Origin: Collinsella sp.
GTDB taxonomy: Bacteria > Actinomycetota > Coriobacteriia > Coriobacteriales > Coriobacteriaceae
NCBI GenBank assembly: GCA_031294825.1
Contig: JAUMPM010000063.1
Span: 1-29,234 of the forward strand
Length of the DNA stretch: 29,234 nt
Direction: 5' to 3'
Positions within the stretch are counted from its first letter, which is position 1; each line of letters opens with the position of its first letter. The notes beneath the pieces are model-generated. The model saw nothing but the letters and a program-made list of their open reading frames with translations. It did no database searches and was not told where the DNA came from. Positions 23,200 through 29,201 of the stretch are shown here, piece by piece. The position numbers and the translations under genes are program-made.

Positions 23200-23906
23200 A
23201 AATCCTTGCCATAGCCGATACCGAAGAACGATGCCTTTGGGAGTGCTTTCGCAAGGAACGCTTTGAGGGAGTCGACCTGATTTTGTCCGCCGGCGATCTG
23301 GACCCGGACTATCTTGAGTTTTTGGTTACGGTCATCAACAAACCGCTCATCTACGTGCGCGGCAATCACGATGACCGCTACGCACGTCATGCACCGGGTG
23401 GATGTATCTGCGTAGAGGACAGCGTGTACACGTACCGAGGGATTCGCATTGCGGGCCTTGGCGGGTCCATGCGTTATCGCGACGGCGCCAACATGTACAC
23501 CGAACGCGAGATGTCCAAGCGCATGCGTAAGCTGTCGCGTAAGGTTAGGATGGTCGGCGGGTGTGACATTCTGCTTACCCATGCACCCGCCGCCGGTATG
23601 GGTGATCTGGACGATCTGCCGCATCGAGGATTCGAGTGTTTTAACACAGCACTCGAATCCTGGAATCCCGACTACATGGTGCACGGGCATGTGCACCAAA
23701 GCTACGGTTGCGATTTTCAGCGCGAGCGTCAGCATGTGTGTGGAACGACGATCATCAACGCCTGCGGCTATACGCAGTTTGAGCTCGACCAGACGCACTA
23801 CCCCATCCGCGGCTGGCAAGCAGCTTGGCTCAACTCACAAACCATGCGCCGCGAGCTCAAACGCCACGAAGCCATCGAGTCTTCAACAGCCAGAACACCC
23901 TGGTAA
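23196..23906 (+). CDS. Calcineurin-like metallophosphoesterase partner
   Basis: Cytosolic phosphoesterase of 236 residues with the two-metal site of the calcineurin superfamily: D8 in IADTEE (where the usual D-x-H is D-x-E), GD (33-34), RGNHD (55-59), THAPA with H129, and HGHVH (163-167). Its start codon is contained in ATGA, overlapping the stop of the ParB-like/BMP gene, so it is translationally coupled to it. Substrate is unknown; relatives cleave cyclic nucleotides, nucleotide phosphates or RNA. A nucleoside- or nucleotide-related role would suit a BMP partner, but that is inference. A perfect bidirectional terminator follows. Confidence 0.88.
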   Translation: MKILAIADTEERCLWECFRKERFEGVDLILSAGDLDPDYLEFLVTVINKPLIYVRGNHDDRYARHAPGGCICVEDSVYTYRGIRIAGLGGSMRYRDGANMYTEREMSKRMRKLSRKVRMVGGCDILLTHAPAAGMGDLDDLPHRGFECFNTALESWNPDYMVHGHVHQSYGCDFQRERQHVCGTTIINACGYTQFELDQTHYPIRGWQAAWLNSQTMRRELKRHEAIESSTARTPW

Positions 23907-23945
23907 CCACCATAAAGGGGACACTGTCCCCTTTATGGTGGTTTT
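23905..23945. terminator. Terminator with GGGGACA stem
   Basis: A perfect 19-bp inverted repeat (23905-23923 with 23925-23943) ends in TTTT and contains AAAGGGGACA. It begins within the last codon of the phosphoesterase gene and is the most regular of the GGGACAG-like hairpins. Confidence 0.9.
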
Positions 23946-23956
23946 GACGCGATAGC

Positions 23957-23996
23957 AAGAAACCCGGTCCTGCACAAGGCAGAACCGGGTTTCTTT
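23957..23996 (-). terminator. rplA terminator (bidirectional)
   Basis: AAGAAACCCGGT (23957-23968) pairs with ACCGGGTTTCTT (23984-23995). Reading leftward it ends the rplK-rplA transcript 36 bases after the rplA stop. T residues on both sides allow action in either direction. Confidence 0.85.
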
Positions 23997-24031
23997 AGCA
24001 ATGCTTGCTGTACTCAGGCAGTAACTAGCAG

Positions 24032-24739
24032 TTACTCAGCCAGGAAGTCACGCTGGACAGCGGGATCGACCTTGACGCCAGGGCCCATGGTGGAAGACAC
24101 GGAGATGGACTTGACGTACTTGCCCTTAGCAGAAGAGGGCTTGACGCGCAGAATCTCGGTGTACAGGGCAGCGTAGTTCTCGACGAGCTGCTGCTCAGAG
24201 AAGGACTTCTTGCCCAGGGGCACGTGGCAGATGCCGTAGCGGTCGGCGCGGTACTCAACGCGGCCAGCCTTGAGCTCGGAGACCATCTTGGCGACGTCCA
24301 TGGTCACGGTGCCGAGCTTGGGGTTCGGCATGAGGCCACGGGGACCAAGGATCTTACCGATGCGGCCAACCTTGGCCATCATGTTCGGCGTAGCGATAGC
24401 GGCGTCGAAGTTGATCTCGCCCTTCTGAATCTGGGCGACGAGCTCGTCGGAACCGATGATGTCGGCGCCGGCAGCCTCAGCCTCACGGGCCTTCTCGCCC
24501 TCGGCGAAGACGGCAACACGAACGGTCTTGCCGGTGCCGTGGGGCAGGGAGATGGAACCACGGATGTTCTGGTCAGCCTTACGAGTATCGATGCCCAGAC
24601 GGAAGTGAGCCTCGACGGTCTCGTCGAACTTGGCGGTGTCGAGCTCCTTGATGAGCTTGGCAGCCTGAAGGGGGGTGTAGAGCGTGGCGCGGTCGATCTT
24701 CTCGGCAGCGGCGTTATAGCTCTTACCATGCTTAGCCAT
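24032..24739 (-). CDS. rplA: Ribosomal protein L1
   Basis: Large-subunit protein of the L1 stalk that binds 23S rRNA and helps release deacylated tRNA; in many bacteria it represses its own operon. The 235-residue length is typical. MAKHGKSYNAAAEKID, the hinge region IGKILGPRGLMPNPKLGTVT and ISVSSTMGPGVKVD are diagnostic. A start two codons earlier is possible, but AGGAGG spacing and family alignment favour the ATG at 24739. Last gene of the block: rplJ and rplL, often next, are not in this direction because a terminator follows. Confidence 0.98.
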   Translation of the reverse strand: MAKHGKSYNAAAEKIDRATLYTPLQAAKLIKELDTAKFDETVEAHFRLGIDTRKADQNIRGSISLPHGTGKTVRVAVFAEGEKAREAEAAGADIIGSDELVAQIQKGEINFDAAIATPNMMAKVGRIGKILGPRGLMPNPKLGTVTMDVAKMVSELKAGRVEYRADRYGICHVPLGKKSFSEQQLVENYAALYTEILRVKPSSAKGKYVKSISVSSTMGPGVKVDPAVQRDFLAE

Positions 24740-24789
24740 GTGCATTACCTCCTGTGGTTAAACGGGCGTGAGCCCTCCCACATCGTATC

Positions 24790-24807
24790 GTGTGCCCTAT
24801 TGCACAC
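24790..24807 (-). promoter_or_regulatory. rplK-rplA intercistronic hairpin region
   Basis: GTGTGC (24790-24795) and GCACAC (24802-24807) form a small stem in the 117-base gap. Around it, AACGGGCGCCCC and CCCGCCGTT-like arms at about 24811-24843 form a second imperfect stem. Such structures may be the L1 autoregulatory site, but I cannot show the L1-binding consensus. Confidence 0.35.
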
Positions 24808-24856
24808 ATTTAACGGGCGCCCCGGTCGGAGCACCCGCCGTTACCATAAGAAATCG

Positions 24857-25285
24857 CTACTCAGCGATGGTGACGCCCATGGAACGGGCGGTACCGGCGA
24901 TGATCTTCTTGGCGGCGTCAATGTCGTTGGCATTGAGGTCCGGCATCTTGATCTCGGCGATCTTGGTGAGCTGCTCCTGGGAGAGCTGACCAACCTTGTC
25001 AGCCTGGGGCTTAGCGGAACCAGACTTGAGGTTCAGCTCCTTCTTGATAAGGTGAGCCGCCGGCGGGGTCTTGGTGATGAAGGAGAAGGACTTGTCCTCG
25101 TAGACAGAGATCTCAACGGGGATGATATCACCCTTCTTGTCCTGCGTCTCGGCGTTAAAGGCCTGGCAGAACTGCATGATGTTCACGCCAGCAGCGCCCA
25201 GGGCGGGGCCGACGGGAGGAGCGGGGTTTGCTGCACCAGCAGGAATCTGGAGCTTAATGACGTTGGCAACCTTCTTCTCAGCCAT
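24857..25285 (-). CDS. rplK: Ribosomal protein L11
   Basis: Protein of the GTPase-associated centre, binding 23S rRNA and needed for RelA activation; it is also the site related to thiopeptide action. The 142-residue protein has VIKLQIPAGAANPAPPVGPALG with the proline-rich hinge, GVNIMQFCQAFNAET, TKTPPAAHLIKKE, and the C-terminal RNA-binding end DIDAAKKIIAGTARSMGV. The start MAEKKVANV at 25285 has GAAAGGA upstream; an ATG two codons earlier is less well spaced. Followed by rplA and preceded by nusG. Confidence 0.98.
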   Translation of the reverse strand: MAEKKVANVIKLQIPAGAANPAPPVGPALGAAGVNIMQFCQAFNAETQDKKGDIIPVEISVYEDKSFSFITKTPPAAHLIKKELNLKSGSAKPQADKVGQLSQEQLTKIAEIKMPDLNANDIDAAKKIIAGTARSMGVTIAE

Positions 25286-25312
25286 GGTCATTCCTTTCGA
25301 ATCACGAGTGTG

Positions 25313-25383
25313 AAGCACTTGCTATATCGTAAGCACGCACGTGTTAGAAGCACTCCTGAGATGAGCAGTCACAGAAGAAGCAC
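25313..25383 (-). repeat. Four GTGCTT repeats in the rplK leader
   Basis: AAGCAC (GTGCTT on the transcribed strand) occurs at 25313, 25331, 25348 and 25378 within the 120-base nusG-rplK gap, three of them followed or preceded by C/T extensions. No promoter was evident. The repeats may mark an RNA structure or a protein-binding leader for ribosomal protein control. Confidence 0.45.
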
Positions 25384-25405
25384 GCTCGCGCGAACGGACG
25401 AAAAC

Positions 25406-25942
25406 TTAAGCGATGACAGCGACCTGGTTAAAGTCGAGCTCGACCGGCGTCTCGCGGCCAAAGATCATCAGCGTGACCTTGAGCTTGCCAGCCTCGGTGT
25501 TAACCTCGGAGACCTTGCCATCAAAGTCGGTAAGCGGGCCATCGGTGACGCGGACGGACGTACCGACCTCAATATCAACCGAGGTGCGCTTGGGCGAATC
25601 GCCCTTACCGGGACGACGAGTCATCTTGTTGTACTCGTCGCGGGAAAGCGGAGCGGGCTTGCCGTTGCCGCCTAGGAAACCGGTGACGCCAGGCGTGTTA
25701 CGAACACACGTCCAAGCATCGTCATCCATCTCCATGCGGACCAGGACATAACCCGGGAAGATCTTGGAATCCTTGGTCTCACGCTTGCCACCCTCTTTAA
25801 TCTCGGTGACGCGCTCCATAGGAATCTCGATATCAAAGATACGGTCCTGCATGCCCATAGTCTCGATGCGATGCTCGAGATCGGACTTAACGCGGTTCTC
25901 GTATCCAGAGTAAGTGTGAACGACGTACCAACGCTTAGACAT
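25406..25942 (-). CDS. nusG: Transcription termination/antitermination factor NusG
   Basis: RNA polymerase-bound elongation factor that couples transcription to Rho or the ribosome. The 178 residues comprise the NGN domain (RWYVVHTYSGYENRVKSDLEHRIE...IFPGYVLVRMEM, TPGVTGFLGG) and a C-terminal KOW domain (GTSVRVTDGPLTDFDGKVSEVNTEAGKLKVTLMIFGRETPVELDFNQV). It lacks the long acidic N-terminal extension seen in some Actinobacteria. It starts 4 bases after the secE stop, so the two are co-translated. Confidence 0.98.
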   Translation of the reverse strand: MSKRWYVVHTYSGYENRVKSDLEHRIETMGMQDRIFDIEIPMERVTEIKEGGKRETKDSKIFPGYVLVRMEMDDDAWTCVRNTPGVTGFLGGNGKPAPLSRDEYNKMTRRPGKGDSPKRTSVDIEVGTSVRVTDGPLTDFDGKVSEVNTEAGKLKVTLMIFGRETPVELDFNQVAVIA

Positions 25943-25945
25943 GGT

Positions 25946-26284
25946 TTAGCCCCTCAATCCAGAGAACAGAGCAAGAGCCTCGCCAAAGCCAGCATCGAGC
26001 AGAGCGATGACGACGCCGACGACGATCAGAGAAGCGCAAACAACAACCGAGTAGTTCACGAGCTCCTTCTTATCGGGCCACGTGACACGCTTCATCTCGG
26101 ACTTGACCGAAGCGAAATACTTCTTGGTGCGGGCGAAGAAACCAGGCTTCTCGTTCTTCTTGGACTTCGCAGCCTTCTCGTTCTTCTTGGCAACGGCCTT
26201 CTTGGCCTCAACCTTGGAGTTGGCGGCAGCTTTGTTGGCAGGTGCCGGCTGCTGAGCCTTCTTCTTGTTCTTCTTGTTGGCCAT
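25946..26284 (-). CDS. secE: Preprotein translocase subunit SecE
   Basis: Membrane subunit clamping the SecY channel. The 112-residue protein has a long Lys/Ala-rich cytoplasmic N-terminus (about residues 1-48), then the diagnostic amphipathic helix SVKSEMKRVTWPDKKELVNYS and a single membrane helix VVVCASLIVVGVVIALLDAGF. One membrane helix plus an N-terminal extension is the usual form in Gram-positive bacteria. GGAGG lies about 8 bases before the ATG. Located in the conserved order rpmG, tRNA-Trp, secE, nusG. Confidence 0.97.
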   Translation of the reverse strand: MANKKNKKKAQQPAPANKAAANSKVEAKKAVAKKNEKAAKSKKNEKPGFFARTKKYFASVKSEMKRVTWPDKKELVNYSVVVCASLIVVGVVIALLDAGFGEALALFSGLRG

Positions 26285-26360
26285 TTGGGTTACCTCCGCG
26301 CAATGCGCTTATACATGAGTAAACCGTAAGCCCCCAAGTGGGAGCTTACGGAATAATGAC

Positions 26361-26436
26361 TGGCACGCCAGGAAGGACTCGAACCCTCAACACTCGGTTT
26401 TGGAGACCGATGCTCTACCAATTGAACTACTGGCGT
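26361..26436 (-). tRNA. tRNA-Trp(CCA)
   Basis: The cloverleaf has a 7-bp acceptor ACGCCAG/CTGGCGT, discriminator G and encoded CCA (26361-26363). The anticodon loop is CTCCAAA within a TCGGT/ACCGA stem, giving anticodon CCA. It lies between rpmG and secE, the usual place in this operon. Confidence 0.96.
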
Positions 26437-26449
26437 ATGTGACTAGAGA

Positions 26450-26599
26450 CTAGCGAGTCTCTTTGTGCAGCGTGTGGTGACGGCACCAGGGGCAATACTT
26501 CTTGATCTCCATACGATCAGGCATGGTCGACTTGTTCTTGGTGGTCGTATAGTTGCGGCGCTTGCACTCAGTGCACGCAAGAGTAACTAGAGTACGCAT
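26450..26599 (-). CDS. rpmG: Ribosomal protein L33
   Basis: A 49-residue zinc-binding large-subunit protein: MRTLVTLACTECKRRNYTTTK at the N-terminus, then MPDRMEIKKYCPWCRHHTLHKETR. The two CxxC pairs (C9/C12 and C36/C39) form the zinc ribbon, so this is the zinc-containing rather than the Cys-less paralogue. AGGA lies 5 bases before the ATG. It is first in the unit rpmG, tRNA-Trp, secE, nusG, rplK, rplA, behind a strong promoter. Confidence 0.95.
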   Translation of the reverse strand: MRTLVTLACTECKRRNYTTTKNKSTMPDRMEIKKYCPWCRHHTLHKETR

Positions 26600-26644
26600 G
26601 TATCCTGAACCTTTCATTTCCGCCCCGTACGGGCACGAGTTGTT

Positions 26645-26674
26645 ACTTTATCAGCTCCACGTAAGTGCTGTCAA
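26645..26674 (-). promoter_or_regulatory. rpmG-secE-nusG operon promoter
   Basis: A consensus TTGACA (26669-26674 on the minus strand) has GATAAA 16 bases or TAAAGT 18 bases downstream as the -10. The sequence around the -35, GAGGTTTTCATTGACAGC, nearly repeats that at the tRNA-tuf promoter. The rest of 26600-26814 holds no recognisable gene. Confidence 0.65.
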
Positions 26675-26814
26675 TGAAAACCTCGAGTCAATTGGTTCTC
26701 GGTGGATCCATTCATATTTGGAACACATCAATGAAGCCATCGAGAGCTAATCGACGGTGCATCCAGGACCATTATCGATCCTCTCGACACCAGCAACGGC
26801 TCAATATCCATTGC

Positions 26815-26850
26815 AGAAAAGAACCCGGCACCCATATAAGTGCCGGGTTC
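26815..26850 (-). terminator. tuf terminator
   Basis: GAACCCGGCAC (26821-26831) pairs perfectly with GTGCCGGGTTC (26840-26850), 8-nt loop, followed on the minus strand by TTTTC. It lies 28 bases after the tuf stop. Confidence 0.92.
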
Positions 26851-26878
26851 TCTAAGTCAGCTATATCAAAGAGCTAAT

Positions 26879-28069
26879 TTACTCAATGATCGTGGAGACG
26901 ATGCCCGAACCGACGGTGTGGCCACCCTCGCGGATAGCGAAGCGCAGGCCCTCCTCCATGGCGATCGGGTGGATGAGGTCGCCCTCGATGGTGATGTGGT
27001 CACCAGGCATAGCCATCTCGGTGCCCTCGGGGAGCTTGACCGTACCGGTAACGTCGGTGGTACGGAAGTAGAACTGAGGACGATAACCATCGAAGAACGG
27101 GGTGTGACGGCCGCCCTCCTCCTTGGTCAGAACGTAGATCTCGCCGGTGAACTTGGTGTGCGGGGTAACCGAACCGGGCTTGCAGAGAACCTGGCCGCGC
27201 TCGATGTCCTCACGCTTGATTCCGCGGCGCGGCCGACCGGCGTTGTGGCCAGCCTCGCAGAAGTCCATGGACTTACGGAACATCTCGATACCGGTAACGA
27301 CGGTGTTCTGGGTATCCTTGATGCCGACGATCTCGACGGGCTCGTTGAGCTTGAGCTCACCGCGCTCGACACGGCCAGTAGCAACGGTACCACGGCCGGA
27401 GATGGTCATAACGTCCTCAACGGCCATCAGGAACGGGAGGTCGTTGTTACGAGCAGGCGTCGGGATGTACTCGTCGACGGCCTTCATGAGCTCGCGAATG
27501 GCGTCCATCCACTTGGCGTCGCCCTCGAGAGCGCCCAGAGCGGAGCCACGGATGACGGGGATGTCGTCGCCGGGGAAATCGTACTCGGAGAGGAGCTCAC
27601 GGGTCTCCATCTCGACGAGGTCGATGAGCTCGTCATCGTCGACCATGTCGCACTTGTTCAGGAAGACGACGATGTAGGGAACGCCGACCTGACGGGCGAG
27701 CAGGATGTGCTCGCGGGTCTGAGCCATGGGGCCGTCGGTAGCAGCGATGACCAGGATAGCGCCGTCCATCTGAGCAGCGCCGGAGATCATGTTCTTGACG
27801 TAGTCAGCGTGGCCCGGGCAGTCAACGTGAGCGTAGTGACGGGCAGCGGTCTCGTACTCAACGTGGGAGACGGAAATCGTAATGCCGCGCTCGCGCTCCT
27901 CGGGAGCCTTGTCGATGTTCTCGAACGCAGTGAAGTCAGCCTTGCAGCCCTCGGTCTCGGAGAGAACCTTGGTGATGGCAGCGGTCAGCGTGGTCTTGCC
28001 GTGGTCGACGTGACCAATGGTGCCGATGTTAACATGCGGCTTAGTGCGCTCAAACTTCTCTTTGGCCAT
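26879..28069 (-). CDS. tuf: Elongation factor Tu, with substituted domain II loop
   Basis: GTPase that delivers aminoacyl-tRNA to the ribosome. The 396-residue length is normal. GHVDHGKTT (19-27), RGITI (61-65), DCPGH (83-87), NKCD (138-141) and SAL (176-178) are intact. The oddity lies at residues 273-283: where the family has A-G-[DE]-N-[VI]-G-x-L-L-R-G, this copy reads AGHNAGRPRRG, with His275, Pro280 and Arg281 in normally invariant places. The codons differ from plausible wild-type ones by single G/C changes, so a sequence error is possible. AGGAGG is well placed before the ATG. Co-transcribed with the three tRNAs upstream, as in many tuf operons. Confidence 0.97.
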   Translation of the reverse strand: MAKEKFERTKPHVNIGTIGHVDHGKTTLTAAITKVLSETEGCKADFTAFENIDKAPEERERGITISVSHVEYETAARHYAHVDCPGHADYVKNMISGAAQMDGAILVIAATDGPMAQTREHILLARQVGVPYIVVFLNKCDMVDDDELIDLVEMETRELLSEYDFPGDDIPVIRGSALGALEGDAKWMDAIRELMKAVDEYIPTPARNNDLPFLMAVEDVMTISGRGTVATGRVERGELKLNEPVEIVGIKDTQNTVVTGIEMFRKSMDFCEAGHNAGRPRRGIKREDIERGQVLCKPGSVTPHTKFTGEIYVLTKEEGGRHTPFFDGYRPQFYFRTTDVTGTVKLPEGTEMAMPGDHITIEGDLIHPIAMEEGLRFAIREGGHTVGSGIVSTIIE

Positions 28070-28125
28070 AAAGCCCTCCTCTTAACAGGTCGTCCCCGGA
28101 CGGGACTTTGCCTTTATACCATAGT

Positions 28126-28152
28126 GGCCTCTCAACATACTATTGAGAAGCC
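28126..28152 (-). promoter_or_regulatory. Hairpin between tRNA-Met and tuf
   Basis: GGCCTCTCAA (28126-28135) pairs with TTGAGAAGCC (28143-28152) with one mismatch and a 7-nt loop. It may be a processing site separating the tRNAs from tuf mRNA, or a weak attenuator. A TATAAA lies just downstream on the minus strand but has no good -35. Confidence 0.45.
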
Positions 28153-28165
28153 ACCGTGTTACCTA

Positions 28166-28242
28166 TGGTAGCGGTGACTGGATTCGAACCAGTGACGCCA
28201 CGGGTATGAACCGTGTGCTCTAACCAACTGAGCTACACCGCC
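28166..28242 (-). tRNA. tRNA-Met(CAT), elongator type
   Basis: Acceptor GGCGGTG/CACCGCT with a G-U first pair, discriminator A and encoded CCA. The anticodon loop is TTCATAC within CACGG/CCGTG. A paired first base and lack of the GGG/CCC anticodon stem argue for elongator Met. Ile2 (lysidine-modified CAU) cannot be fully excluded from sequence alone. Confidence 0.9.
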
Positions 28243-28245
28243 GGA

Positions 28246-28321
28246 TGGAGCCTGCAACCAGACTTGAACTGGTGACCTCTTCGTTACCAACGAAGTGCTC
28301 TACCGACTGAGCTATACAGGC
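28246..28321 (-). tRNA. tRNA-Thr(GGT)
   Basis: Acceptor GCCTGTA/TGCAGGC, discriminator T and encoded CCA. The anticodon loop TTGGTAA in a CTTCG/CGAAG stem gives GGT. It is separated from tRNA-Met by 3 bases. Confidence 0.95.
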
Positions 28322-28331
28322 ACTTGACGGG

Positions 28332-28413
28332 TGGGAGCTATAGGATTCGAACCTATGTAGGCAGAGCCAACGGGTTTACAGCCCGTCCCCATTAACCACT
28401 CGGGCAAACTCCC
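28332..28413 (-). tRNA. tRNA-Tyr(GTA)
   Basis: A class II tRNA of 82 nt including a long variable arm, with anticodon loop CTGTAAA in ACGGG/CCCGT giving GTA. The 3' end is not followed by CCA in the DNA, unlike the other tRNAs here, so CCA must be added enzymatically. First member of the tRNA-tuf transcript. Confidence 0.93.
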
Positions 28414-28475
28414 AATCGTTCAAGTATCCGCAGGTCCTTTGGTCTTTTGGACCGCCGCCCCCGCGAACGAAAAAG

Positions 28476-28505
28476 ATAATACGATGCAACCTTGGGGGCT
28501 GTCAA
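28476..28505 (-). promoter_or_regulatory. Strong promoter of the tRNA-Tyr/Thr/Met-tuf operon
   Basis: A consensus TTGACA (28500-28505, minus strand) and TATTAT (28476-28481) are separated by 18 bases and lie about 60 bases upstream of tRNA-Tyr. The -35 is embedded in GAGGTTTTCGTTGACAGC, almost the same as at the rpmG promoter. Confidence 0.8.
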
Positions 28506-28738
28506 CGAAAACCTCTAGATACACGGTGCCGGGCGTATCTATATAGCTGTGACCTGCGGTTTTGTTGAGTTTGGATATGAAGGACGGTGGTTTTGGATAC
28601 TGAGGTGACATTTCCCGAGGTAACACTTTGGTGTAGTAGAGTACACCTTCAGAATCGAACTTCGATACCAGCTTATTTGCACCTATATATAGGTCGAGAT
28701 CGGGGCTGCCCAGACAGAAGATTGCTCTTCCCAGCAAA

Positions 28739-28765
28739 ATCGAGCGTGGATAATCCACGCTCGAT
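28739..28765. repeat. 27-bp perfect palindrome
   Basis: ATCGAGCGTGGAT (28739-28751) and ATCCACGCTCGAT (28753-28765) are perfect inverse copies around one base. On the minus strand TTTTGC follows, so it could be a terminator. The stretch 28506-28738 beside it holds no supportable gene, only several short palindromes (CCTATATATAGG at 28682, GGTGTA-N6-TACACC near 28628). Confidence 0.7.
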
Positions 28766-28793
28766 CAGGAGGACTGGGACCGGTCCGCCCTTT

Positions 28794-28930
28794 GTCTCGA
28801 TCTCTAACATTTAGAGAATATTTTCTCCCCTATCTGTTACAGATCGAGATATTACGCATCTCCCTCAGCTTACGTCTCATTCTGTAACAACTAGAACGGT
28901 TTTCAGCCTCTTCGTGTTACAGATCGAGAC
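28794..28930. repeat. BIME-like array: four alternating copies of a 16-bp motif
   Basis: TGTTACAGATCGAGAC occurs at 28915-28930 exactly, at 28835-28850 with one change, and inverted at 28794-28809 (one change) and 28874-28889 (two changes). Starts are 41, 39 and 41 bases apart and orientation alternates strictly, giving an 80-base direct period. The architecture matches the array at 10408 although the motif is different. Confidence 0.8.
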
Positions 28931-28984
28931 AAACCTGAAGCTTGTTTGGCGCCACACCCGCTGACTTATAGACATAAATAGAAA

Positions 28985-29015
28985 CGGGCCCTGTCCCACA
29001 AGGGAACAGAGCCCG
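28985..29015 (-). terminator. tRNA-Thr(TGT) terminator
   Basis: CGGGCCCTGTCCC (28985-28997) pairs with GGGAACAGAGCCCG (29002-29015) with one bulge and an ACAA loop, followed on the minus strand by TTTCTATTT. It starts 10 bases after the tRNA 3' end. Confidence 0.85.
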
Positions 29016-29024
29016 AAACTCTCA

Positions 29025-29099
29025 TGGAGCCAGTGACAGGAATCGAACCTGCAACCCGCTGATTACATATCAGTTGCGCTACCGTTGCGCCACACTGGC
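29025..29099 (-). tRNA. tRNA-Thr(TGT) with unusual anticodon loop
   Basis: Acceptor GCCAGTG/CACTGGC, D arm GCGC/GCGC, discriminator T and encoded CCA give a good cloverleaf of 75 nt. Aligned conventionally, the anticodon loop is TATGTAA with anticodon TGT, so position 33 is A instead of the near-universal U, and the stem has an A27-C43 mismatch. The body of the molecule is otherwise like tRNA-Thr(UGU). It may be functional, damaged or misread. Confidence 0.8.
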
Positions 29100-29171
29100 A
29101 CACTTGGCGCTTTCGCGCGAAGCCTGTTAAGAATAAAGGAATTACGGACGGGGCGCAACAGGCCACACGGC

Positions 29172-29201
29172 GTTATACAAATATGCAAAATCCAGCAACA
29201 A
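29172..29201 (-). promoter_or_regulatory. tRNA-Thr(TGT) promoter
   Basis: On the minus strand TTGTTG (29196-29201) and TATAAC (29172-29177) are 18 bases apart, about 70 bases ahead of the tRNA. The remaining bases to the window end show no gene. Confidence 0.55.

Noticed and set aside
26840..28171. 443-codon open frame opposite tuf
   Set aside because: Antisense shadow; composition is an artefact of strong codon bias in tuf.
28420..28758. 112-codon minus-strand frame between tRNAs
   Set aside because: The GTG start lies inside a palindrome without a ribosome binding site, and the frame runs through the strong tRNA-tuf promoter. A decayed gene cannot be excluded.
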